A stretch of 62,641 nucleotides of DNA from Roseburia sp. (lineage in GTDB: Bacteria > Bacillota > Clostridia > Lachnospirales > Lachnospiraceae): assembly GCA_023667765.1 (NCBI GenBank), contig JAMOZS010000008.1, positions 1-62,641 of the forward strand. The letters run 5' to 3'. Each line of letters starts with the position of its first letter. Within the stretch, counting starts at the first letter, position 1. Under the pieces are notes generated by a model, which was given only the letters and a program-made list of their open reading frames with translations, made no database searches and was not told the DNA's origin. Shown in pieces: positions 38,083 to 46,140 of this stretch. The translations under genes and the position numbers were made by a program.

Positions 38083-41000
38083 TATCCAGTCTCCCTCTTC
38101 CCCGCAGTCTCTCTATGGCAAAGCTCTGCTCCACGTATTCGGAGGAAGCCCCAAACTCCACCATTCTGTTCACGGTTTCGCCTCCCTCCTCCGTAAAATG
38201 CAGATGTATGGCATTTCTCTCAAGGGGCGTGCGGCCGCAGATAATCAGACCTGCGGCGCCCGCCTCGCCAAAGTCCATATTCTCATATTCCAGCGTTACA
38301 TTATTTCCGATTTTTTCTATCTTTAGGCCGTTTTTATGAAAGCTGTCCCCATATACACGATTGGCCTGGGCGGCATACAGCCTGCCAAAGGCCTTTTCAA
38401 AATAAGTAAAGTAAAAGCCTTTCAAATGTACCTTCCGTTCATGCAGCATAAATCCCACTGTCTGAATCCCGCAAAGACGCTCCGGAAGCTTCCAGGTCTC
38501 CTCCTGATAAGTATTCCAGACAGAAGGCTTCTGATAAAGAACCGTGTCTATCAGACGGCTCCCCGCCTCCCCCGGCTTTCCCAGCCATACCTCAATGGGA
38601 TATTCTCCGCCATCCAGGGCAAACACCGGCAGCGTAAGCTCGTCGGAGCCGTACTCTCCGAAATCCACATGGTCAAAGCTCACGCCGCTGTCGCCGTCCC
38701 TTGCGGTAGAAATCCCCTTTTCATTGCCATTGCCGATTTCCCCGAAGCTGTCGGTATACAGGCCGGCGGTGATGAGCTGATAGGGATTCAAAAGGGTATC
38801 TCCCAGTCCCTCGGCCCGATACTCCAGCATGGAAATCATCGTAACCCTTCCCGCTCTGTTTTTTGCCATACAGCGGACGATGAACTCCCCGTCTCCGCAG
38901 GCCGTAAGCCTTGCCCTCCGACAGCTCCCTTCCCTCTCCATGACCTGTATTCTGGCGGTGGGAATCTCTATACCGGCAGCATTCACTACCTTCCAGATTA
39001 ACTCCGCGTCACCTGCTGCCTCAGGATAAATATGCGCCTCTATCACGGCCTCCCGCTCGGAAGCCGTCAGCCTGCGCTCAGCCGGCCCTGTCAGCTCCAG
39101 CTTGCGCACGGGAATCTCCGTCTGTGACCGAATAGCTGATTGGTTCATTCCCTGACAGTCCTCCAGAAAGCTTTTCTTTGGGGCGCCCACATCTACGGCC
39201 GTCAGCGTCAGGCTGGCGCTCTCAAGCCCCTGCCCAGTCACTGTCACCTCTATTTCTCCTGCCTCACAGATGCTGCCCACTACCGCTGACAGCTTCCCCG
39301 AAAACAGCTTTCTGGTATTACATTTATACGGGTCATAGTCCGTGCTGTCGCCATTGTCCAGTCCCAGAAGCCTGCCCGCGCCCTTTACCGTAACCGTAAC
39401 GTAATCCACGGCATTCTCCACTATTCTTCCCTGACTGTCCAGCATTTCCACAGTAAGAAAGCATACATCCTCACCATCCGCCAGAAGCTCCCGCCTATCC
39501 GCCGTAAGCCGGATGCTCTTGCTGTCGCCAAAGGAGCTGCGGCTGTCTCTGGCTATCTCCCGGCCCTCCTCATCATAGGCAATCGCCAAAATGGTTCCCG
39601 GCTCATAGGGTATCCGCCAGTTTCCCAAAAGGGCGCTGCCATGGGCATGGTCAATTCGCTGTTTTCCCATAGAGACTCCGTTTAAAAACAGCTCTACCTC
39701 CCCCCCATTGGTTGCCGCCCTTACATCTATCATCTGTCCCGGGTTAAAATCCCAATAGGGGAACAGATGAACCATGGGCGCTTTCCTGACGTCCGTCCAC
39801 TCAGCCTGTAAAATATAATAAGAATCCTTGGGAAAGCCCGCCGTGTCTATCTGACCGAAATAAGAGTTCTTCGTATGATAGGGCGTAGGCTCACCGATAT
39901 AATCAAAACCTGCCCACAAAAACTGCCCAAAGGAAAAATCCGCATCCCTGTCGTCCACAATACATTTCTCTATGCTGTCAGCCCCCCAGCTGGTAGAGGA
40001 ATTCCCAAGAGCAGAGCACTGTTCATCCTCATCTGACAGAATGGACTGAGACAGCGGAAAATGATAAATCCCCCGGCTCTGTACCACAGAGGCCGTCTCG
40101 CTGCCGTAAATAATCCAGTCAGGATGGGCCTTATGATGAGCCTCATAATATTTTTCCCCATAATTATAGCCCGCATATTTCACAATATCCGCACAGTTCT
40201 GAGCGCCCTCCCAGGGCATGTAATTAGAACCGATAGTGATAGGCGCATTCTCCTTTGAATCAAAGCTGCGCACATATTCTATCAGTCTGCGGGTAATCTC
40301 CTGTCCGTGGGCGTCCGCATGGGTATCATAGATTTCATTGCCGATGGACCACATCATCAGGCTGGGATGATTGCGGTCTCTGCAGACCCAGCTCTCCACA
40401 TCCCGTTTTGCCCACTCCTGAAAGAACCGCCCGTAATCATAAGCAGTCTTACTGCGCTCCCACATATCGAAGGCCTCGCTCACTACCACAAAGCCCATCT
40501 CGTCTGCCAGCTCCATAAACTCCGGGGCCGGCATATTGTGACTGGTGCGCAGGCCATTGACTCCCATTTTTTTCAGTATCTCAAACTGACGTCTCAGGGC
40601 CGCCTTATGAAAAGCCGCTCCCAGACAGCCCAAATCATGATGCTCACATACTCCATGCACCTTTACGTTCTCGCCGTTTAAGAAAAAGCCCCTGTCCGGA
40701 TCAAATTCCATGGTGCGGAAGCCTATCGTAGTCTCCTGACAGTCATAAACGGTATCCCCCTCAAAAAGCTCCGCTACCAGCTGATAGCACTGAGGCGTTT
40801 CGATACTCCACAAAAGAGGTTTTACAATTTCCGCCTGTATTTCCAGGCTGCTCTCCCGGCCGGGACAGGCGAACACCTCCCCCAGCTCCTGCACCAAACG
40901 GCCGTCCTTCCATAACTGATAGCGACAGCCGGTGCTTTCGCTTAAGGCTCCTGCCGCCCGGGTGCTTATCGTGAGCAAAAAGTTCATGCCCGCCGGCGAG

Positions 41001-41521
41001 GTATAGGGCGCTCGATTCTCTGCGCCGCTTACCCTGCTCTTCACATAGGTGCCGTACAGAGGCAGATACACCTTTTTACAATGCTTCAGCCACACCTTAC
41101 GATAAATACCCGCCCCGGAATACCAGCGGCTATTGGGAGACTGATGACGTACCAGCACTATCAGCTCATTCTTTCCGGGTGTTATCTCCTCCGTGATGTC
41201 TATGACAAAGGTGGAATAGCCGTATTTCCAATCCCCCGCCTTCCTGCCATTCACATAGACGGTGGAATCCATATAGACTCCCTCAAAGCACAGCTGCAGA
41301 CGTTCTCCCTCCCGAATCTGCGCCGTAAACTCCTTCCGATACCAGCCGAAGCTGTTCTCATATAAATCGTCCGTCTGATAAATCAACCAGTCATGGGGCA
41401 GCTCCACAGGCCGAAATTCCTGCTGTCGTCCACGCATCTGCTCCCATGACGTCCCCAGTGGGGTTTTCAAAAAATACCAGTCCTCCGTAAAAAGCTCCCT
41501 GCTGCTCATCCTCTCCTCCAT
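38009..41521 (-). CDS. GH2 beta-galactosidase-type hydrolase with two C-terminal beta-sandwich domains
   Basis: 1170 residues. GH2 order: sugar-binding beta-sandwich (residues 1-190), Ig-like domain, then the barrel with acid/base Glu in MWSIGNEIYDTHADAHG and nucleophile Glu in IIYGSETASV, then DUF4982-type (YDEEGREIARDS) and Ig-like domains. Two CBM6/malectin-like modules end the protein (about 960-1065 and 1080-1170; FDHVDFGEYGSDELTLPVFA; LEYENMDFGEAGAAGLIICG). No signal peptide. GH2 members of this domain build cleave beta-galactosides, beta-glucuronides or similar; exact substrate is not readable. Two start codons four codons apart (41521, 41509) both have SD sites. 39 nt after GH67: same operon. 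Confidence 0.92.
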   Translation of the reverse strand: MEERMSSRELFTEDWYFLKTPLGTSWEQMRGRQQEFRPVELPHDWLIYQTDDLYENSFGWYRKEFTAQIREGERLQLCFEGVYMDSTVYVNGRKAGDWKYGYSTFVIDITEEITPGKNELIVLVRHQSPNSRWYSGAGIYRKVWLKHCKKVYLPLYGTYVKSRVSGAENRAPYTSPAGMNFLLTISTRAAGALSESTGCRYQLWKDGRLVQELGEVFACPGRESSLEIQAEIVKPLLWSIETPQCYQLVAELFEGDTVYDCQETTIGFRTMEFDPDRGFFLNGENVKVHGVCEHHDLGCLGAAFHKAALRRQFEILKKMGVNGLRTSHNMPAPEFMELADEMGFVVVSEAFDMWERSKTAYDYGRFFQEWAKRDVESWVCRDRNHPSLMMWSIGNEIYDTHADAHGQEITRRLIEYVRSFDSKENAPITIGSNYMPWEGAQNCADIVKYAGYNYGEKYYEAHHKAHPDWIIYGSETASVVQSRGIYHFPLSQSILSDEDEQCSALGNSSTSWGADSIEKCIVDDRDADFSFGQFLWAGFDYIGEPTPYHTKNSYFGQIDTAGFPKDSYYILQAEWTDVRKAPMVHLFPYWDFNPGQMIDVRAATNGGEVELFLNGVSMGKQRIDHAHGSALLGNWRIPYEPGTILAIAYDEEGREIARDSRSSFGDSKSIRLTADRRELLADGEDVCFLTVEMLDSQGRIVENAVDYVTVTVKGAGRLLGLDNGDSTDYDPYKCNTRKLFSGKLSAVVGSICEAGEIEVTVTGQGLESASLTLTAVDVGAPKKSFLEDCQGMNQSAIRSQTEIPVRKLELTGPAERRLTASEREAVIEAHIYPEAAGDAELIWKVVNAAGIEIPTARIQVMEREGSCRRARLTACGDGEFIVRCMAKNRAGRVTMISMLEYRAEGLGDTLLNPYQLITAGLYTDSFGEIGNGNEKGISTARDGDSGVSFDHVDFGEYGSDELTLPVFALDGGEYPIEVWLGKPGEAGSRLIDTVLYQKPSVWNTYQEETWKLPERLCGIQTVGFMLHERKVHLKGFYFTYFEKAFGRLYAAQANRVYGDSFHKNGLKIEKIGNNVTLEYENMDFGEAGAAGLIICGRTPLERNAIHLHFTEEGGETVNRMVEFGASSEYVEQSFAIERLRGRGRLDIIFLPGSQFDLEYVQFHGDAQAAP

Positions 41522-41560
41522 AACGGCTCTCCCTTACAGCTTTTCCTCCCATACCTCTTA

Positions 41561-43558
41561 TCAGTAAATGGTTCTTCCTTTTTCATCTTCGATACCGCTC
41601 TTGCGATAGAAATAAGAATTTACCTGATCTCGCCATTCTCTTGCATTGTCCAGCTGGCGCTGCAGACGTTCCCGCACTCTTTCGTAGGCCTCCCGGACAA
41701 TTTTGCCCTGTAGACTCTCCCAGTCCCTCATCATAACCTCCACGTCCTCAACGCCCTCAAAATGGCTGTCATAAATATGCTGAATCAGCGTCTTGCCGCT
41801 TTTTAACCGATAGGTATACGGTACATGATGAAAGAACAGCAAAAGCTCCTCGGGACAGGTTTCCACCTGATTATACAGGGAGGCATTCGGCTCATAATAC
41901 TGCTTTACAAAGCCGGTTCCCCTCTCGCTTCTGTCCACGCCAATCCCCAGATGGTCGGCCCTGTGATAGGTGCCCCATCGGGAATACTCATAACCGTCCA
42001 CACTGCATCCATAATGGGTATTGGGCGTCACCATCCAGCCTATTCCAAGAGGACTGGTATATTTCTCATAGACGGCCCGGGAGGGAAGCAGAATCCTCTT
42101 TATGGTCTCCACCACCTCAGAATCAGTGGAAAAGCTCATCCGAATCCACTCCTCCAAAATCTCCCCGGCGTCAAGACTGCTCTGAAAGGCCAGCCGCCCG
42201 AAGCCGTATAAATTGGCGGCGGCTAAATCATTCCCCGTCCAATTGGCGTCATTTCCTGTATTGGAAACCGCCGCCATACCTGCATTCCGATTGCCCATGG
42301 TTCTTCCACTGACCACATCCGCCACGGAATCCTCTTTGGCCCCGCAATAGGTCTTGAAATCCAATATCTCCTTAAACATGGGAACGAGATAACAGAGGTC
42401 AATTTGATGCCCGGTATATTCCTGAGCCACCTGTACCTCCAGCATCTGATTGGTTCTTTTCAAACCGCCCAGCAGCGGGGAAACCGGTTCCCTGATTTGA
42501 AAATCCATGGGCCCGTTCTTTATCTGCAAAATCACATTATCATGATAGGAACCGTCCAAATCGATAAAATTATCATATCCGGCCCTGGCCCGATCCGTCT
42601 TATAATCCCGCCAGTCCTGGGTACAGTTATATACGAAGCATCTCCAGATAATCATGCCGCCATAGGGCTTTACAATATCCGCCAGCATATTGGCGCCATC
42701 CGCCTGGGTACGCCCATAGGTAAAGGGTCCCGGCCGCCCCTCAGAATCCGCCTTTACCAGAAAGCCTCCCAGATTGGGAATCCGGGCAAAGACCTCCTTC
42801 ATTTTATCCTTCCACCATGCAATCACCGCCGGCTCCAGAGGGTCCGCGCTGTCCGGCCCGCCCAGCTCAATGGGAGCGGCAAAATTCAGGCTCAGGAAGA
42901 ACCGGATGCCATAGCCTGCAAACAACTCCGCCATCTGAGCAAGCTTTTCAAAATGCCTGTCCGTAATCAGATAGGTGGCCTCCTGCTTTACATTTACATT
43001 ATTGATAACCACGCCGTTTATGCCGATACTGGCCATAAGTCTGGCATAATCCCCGGTTCGTTCCCCTACAACGACCTGATTATCCTGAAAGAAAAAGGAA
43101 TCGCCGGAGTAACCGCGCTCAATATCACCGTCCATATTGTCCCAATGATTATACATACGCAGGGGATTGTCGGGATTCATCCGTATATCGATTCCCGCCA
43201 GGTTCTGCTCCATAGCCACCAGACGCAGGACATGAAACACGCCATACAAAAGACCTCTTTCCTCCCTGGCAGAAATGGTCAGTATGCCCTCCTGCTCCCG
43301 AATATGATACCCTTCCTCGCCGATTTCCGAAGCCCCAACCCGCTTCAACACAAGCCCCTGCCGGACATGCTCCTCCTGCATGACATCCAGCTCCAGCATA
43401 CTCCGAACGCCTCTTCTTAGCTCCTCCAGACTGTTTTTCACAATGGGATTCTCCCCGGAAAAGCCCTCAAGGGAAAACCTCCTTAAATATACACTGTTCC
43501 CCTGTTCTCTCTTTATCTGATATGCCAGCCAGAGCTGGGACCATTCTTTATCGCACAT
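41561..43558 (-). CDS. GH67 alpha-glucuronidase
   Basis: About 665 residues, full length. The centre is a barrel with family blocks WDNMDGDIERGYSG, GFLVKADSEGRPGPFTYGRTQADGANMLAD, MIIWRCFVYNC and FIDLDGSYHDNVILQIKNGPMDFQIREPVSPL; the end has the W-rich HYGCSVDGYEYSRWGTYHRAD. These enzymes remove (4-O-methyl)glucuronic acid from xylo-oligosaccharides. No signal peptide, so substrate must be imported. Start ATG at 43558 with GGAGGAAACGGG; a longer frame lacks support. GH67 next to GH2 and GH3 indicates glucuronoxylan side-chain use. Promoter 43674-43702 lies upstream. Confidence 0.93.
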   Translation of the reverse strand: MCDKEWSQLWLAYQIKREQGNSVYLRRFSLEGFSGENPIVKNSLEELRRGVRSMLELDVMQEEHVRQGLVLKRVGASEIGEEGYHIREQEGILTISAREERGLLYGVFHVLRLVAMEQNLAGIDIRMNPDNPLRMYNHWDNMDGDIERGYSGDSFFFQDNQVVVGERTGDYARLMASIGINGVVINNVNVKQEATYLITDRHFEKLAQMAELFAGYGIRFFLSLNFAAPIELGGPDSADPLEPAVIAWWKDKMKEVFARIPNLGGFLVKADSEGRPGPFTYGRTQADGANMLADIVKPYGGMIIWRCFVYNCTQDWRDYKTDRARAGYDNFIDLDGSYHDNVILQIKNGPMDFQIREPVSPLLGGLKRTNQMLEVQVAQEYTGHQIDLCYLVPMFKEILDFKTYCGAKEDSVADVVSGRTMGNRNAGMAAVSNTGNDANWTGNDLAAANLYGFGRLAFQSSLDAGEILEEWIRMSFSTDSEVVETIKRILLPSRAVYEKYTSPLGIGWMVTPNTHYGCSVDGYEYSRWGTYHRADHLGIGVDRSERGTGFVKQYYEPNASLYNQVETCPEELLLFFHHVPYTYRLKSGKTLIQHIYDSHFEGVEDVEVMMRDWESLQGKIVREAYERVRERLQRQLDNAREWRDQVNSYFYRKSGIEDEKGRTIY

Positions 43559-43673
43559 CCCGTTTCCTCCATCCTCCCTCATCCTCCGAAGCCTCTCCCT
43601 GTATTCTCCGCCCCAAAAGCGTCCCTACGATTTATCATACGTCCTACATCGGGAAGCTCCCGTTTTGAATCAA

Positions 43674-43702
43674 AGCATATCACTATCAAAATCATAATTC
43701 AA
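43674..43702 (-). promoter_or_regulatory. promoter of the GH67-GH2 pair
   Basis: On the minus strand TTGAAT (43697-43702) and TATGCT (43674-43679) are 17 bp apart. The leader to the ATG at 43558 is about 110 nt and contains a short dyad (GGGAGCTTCCC, near 43650). The rest of 43559-43875 is AT-rich and holds the GH3 terminator. Confidence 0.6.
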
Positions 43703-43792
43703 TGCGTTCCCATTGATTGAGCAAAAAATAACCATTTTTCAAAAAAATAATACATCCTCTACAGCAATTTTTGAATTTTTCGGACACCAAAA

Positions 43793-43835
43793 CACCCCCT
43801 CTCATCAGACCTTACGGTTCTGATAAAAGGGGGTG
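43793..43835 (-). terminator. terminator after the GH3 gene
   Basis: CACCCCCT...ATCAGA pairs with TCTGAT...AGGGGGTG around an 8-9 nt loop. On the minus strand it is followed by TTTTGG. It sits 40 nt beyond the GH3 stop and separates GH3 from the GH67-GH2 unit. Confidence 0.75.
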
Positions 43836-43875
43836 CTTAAAGCATTTTCTTAAATTATCATTTACAGGGCTCTGC

Positions 43876-46020
43876 TCATACGCTCAGGGTAAACTCCGTT
43901 ACCTTTCTTCCGGTCAGCTTTTCGCTTCTGGCATCCGGTCCCTGTCCGCCGATATACACCTTTACCTCTCCGGGGGGTATCTGCAAAACGCCCTCTTCGT
44001 CAAAGAGTCCGAAGGCCTCCTTTGGCAGATGAACGGAAACCTGTGTACTCTCTCCTGCCGAAAGGTACAGCTTCCGAATCCCCTTCAACTGAGCATTGGG
44101 AGTTCCCTCCCTGCAGACCTTCACATAGACCTGAACCGTCTCGCCTCCGGCCATCCTGCCGGTATTTTTGACGGTAGCCGTTACATCTATGCCCGCTTCT
44201 CCTACCTTTGTATCGCTGACAGCTGCATTGCTGTATTCAAAATCCGTATAGGAAAGTCCGTATCCAAAGGGATACAGAGGCTCGGTCTGCATATAGCGGT
44301 AGGTTCTGCCCTTCATGCTGTAATCCGTGAAGGCAGGAAGCTCGTCCGTGGAACGGTAGAAAGTCACCGGTAATTTACCCTCGGGATTCTTCTCTCCGAA
44401 GAGAATATCCGCAATGGCTCTTCCGCCCTGAGCGCCGGGATACCACCCCTGAATAATGGCCGGAATATGCTCGTCAGCCCAGTTTACCGCCAGAGCGCTG
44501 CCCGAGAGCAGTATCAGAATAACCGGCTTGCCGGAGGCATAAATCGTCTCCAGTATCTGCTGCTGCAGACCGGGCAAATCCAGATTGGGCTTATCTCCGC
44601 TGGCAAACTCATTACCCTCGTCACCCTCCTCGCCTTCCAGCCCGGAGTCCAGACCCATACAGGCAATAATCACATCGCTTTCCGCACAAACTCCTTTTAC
44701 CTCAGAGATACGGTCATTCTCAATGCCCAGATTCTGGGTCTTAGGATGGCAGAGATGGCAGCCCTCGGAGGTCATCACCCGCACCGTATCTCCTAAATAT
44801 TCCTGCAGACCCTCCAATACCGTCCAGTATCTGGAAGCCGTACCCTCATAGTTGCCTACCAGGGCTCTTCTGTTGTTGGCATTGGGTCCGATAACGCCAA
44901 TCGTCTTGAGTCCGCTCTTATCCAGAGGAAGCAAATTCCCTTCATTCTTCAACAAAACCACACATTTTTCGGCAGCCTTGCGGTTTAACTCCTGCATAGG
45001 CTTGCTGTCCACTACGGAATAGGGAATCTTATCGAAGGGATTGCTGCCCTTCTCATCAAATACGCCCAGCTTCATACGCGTGGTAAACAGATTTACCAGA
45101 GCCTCGTCCAGACGGCTCTCCTGCACCATGCCCTCCTCTACGGCCTGCTTTAAATAATGGAACAGATTGCCGCAGTTTAAGTCGCAGCCGTTATTCATAG
45201 CCATGGATACCGACTCCACCGGCGTGTCCGTCACATGATGGCCCTCATGGAAGTCCTTGATAGCCCAGCAGTCGCTGACTACATGGCCCTTGAAGCCCCA
45301 TTCCTTTCTCAATATATCCTGCAGCAGAACCTTACTGCCACAGCAGGGGGCACCGTTGGTACGATTGTAAGCGCCCATAACCGCTTCCACACCGGCCTCC
45401 TGAACGCAGGCCTTGAAAGCGGGCAGATAGGTTTCGTACATATCCTGCTTGTCCGCAACCGCATCAAAGCTGTGACGGATATCCTCGGGACCGCTATGTA
45501 CGGCAAAATGCTTTGCACAGGCAGCTGCCTTTAAGTAAGTCTCATCATGTCCCTGAATACCCTCTACGAATCGCACGCCAAGACGGGAGGTCAGATAGGG
45601 ATCCTCTCCGAAGGTCTCATGCCCCCGTCCCCATCTGGGGTCTCTGAAAATATTCACATTAGGAGACCAAAAGGTAAGTCCCTTGTAAATGTCCGTGTCA
45701 TCATCAGCCTGCTGCATATTAAATTTCGCACGGCCCTCTGTGGAAATGGCGTCCGCCACCTCCTCAATAAAATCCTCGTCAAAGGTCGCAGCCAGACCGA
45801 TTGACTGGGGGAATACCGTAGCCACGCCGGCTCTTGCCACGCCATGCAGCGCCTCGTTCCACCAGTTATAGGCCTTCACGCCCAGTCTCTCAATGGCGGG
45901 CGCCCAGCTTAAGGTCTGCTCCACCTTCTCCTCAAGGGTCATCTGCGCCACCAGCTTTTCCGCCCTGGCCCTGTACTCCTTTACCTTTTGTTCATTCTTT
46001 GCAATCTCCATCTTTTTCAT
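43876..46020 (-). CDS. GH3 beta-glucosidase/beta-xylosidase
   Basis: 714 residues. GH3 N-terminal barrel with WSPNVNIFRDPRWGRGHETFGEDPYLTSRLG, KHFAVHSGPEDIRHSFDA and the nucleophile Asp in GHVVSDCWAIKDF; the second alpha/beta domain and a fibronectin III-like C-terminal domain (PFGYGLSYTDFEYSN) follow. The W/N pattern at the start (YNWWNEALHGVAR) is typical of the xylosidase/arabinosidase branch. No signal peptide. Together with GH67 this is consistent with degradation of imported xylo-oligosaccharides. RBS GGAGGGCA. Has its own promoter and terminator. Confidence 0.93.
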   Translation of the reverse strand: MKKMEIAKNEQKVKEYRARAEKLVAQMTLEEKVEQTLSWAPAIERLGVKAYNWWNEALHGVARAGVATVFPQSIGLAATFDEDFIEEVADAISTEGRAKFNMQQADDDTDIYKGLTFWSPNVNIFRDPRWGRGHETFGEDPYLTSRLGVRFVEGIQGHDETYLKAAACAKHFAVHSGPEDIRHSFDAVADKQDMYETYLPAFKACVQEAGVEAVMGAYNRTNGAPCCGSKVLLQDILRKEWGFKGHVVSDCWAIKDFHEGHHVTDTPVESVSMAMNNGCDLNCGNLFHYLKQAVEEGMVQESRLDEALVNLFTTRMKLGVFDEKGSNPFDKIPYSVVDSKPMQELNRKAAEKCVVLLKNEGNLLPLDKSGLKTIGVIGPNANNRRALVGNYEGTASRYWTVLEGLQEYLGDTVRVMTSEGCHLCHPKTQNLGIENDRISEVKGVCAESDVIIACMGLDSGLEGEEGDEGNEFASGDKPNLDLPGLQQQILETIYASGKPVILILLSGSALAVNWADEHIPAIIQGWYPGAQGGRAIADILFGEKNPEGKLPVTFYRSTDELPAFTDYSMKGRTYRYMQTEPLYPFGYGLSYTDFEYSNAAVSDTKVGEAGIDVTATVKNTGRMAGGETVQVYVKVCREGTPNAQLKGIRKLYLSAGESTQVSVHLPKEAFGLFDEEGVLQIPPGEVKVYIGGQGPDARSEKLTGRKVTEFTLSV

Positions 46021-46065
46021 TGCCCTCCGTATGACGTTATCCTGTATACGTTTCTATACTCTATT

Positions 46066-46094
46066 ATTCTATAACACTTTTCCCAACTATTCAA
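46066..46094 (-). promoter_or_regulatory. promoter of the GH3 gene
   Basis: On the minus strand TTGAAT (46089-46094) and TAGAAT (46066-46071) are 17 bp apart. The expected start of transcription is about 38 nt before the GH3 ATG. No operator dyad was seen besides short repeats. Confidence 0.6.
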
Positions 46095-46140
46095 TGTATT
46101 TCTTTGCAGTATTTCCCCGATTTTTACTTTTTCTTTTCCC

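Noticed and set aside
42404-43420. 338-codon plus-strand open frame
   Set aside because: Antisense shadow of the GH67 gene without motif or ribosome site.
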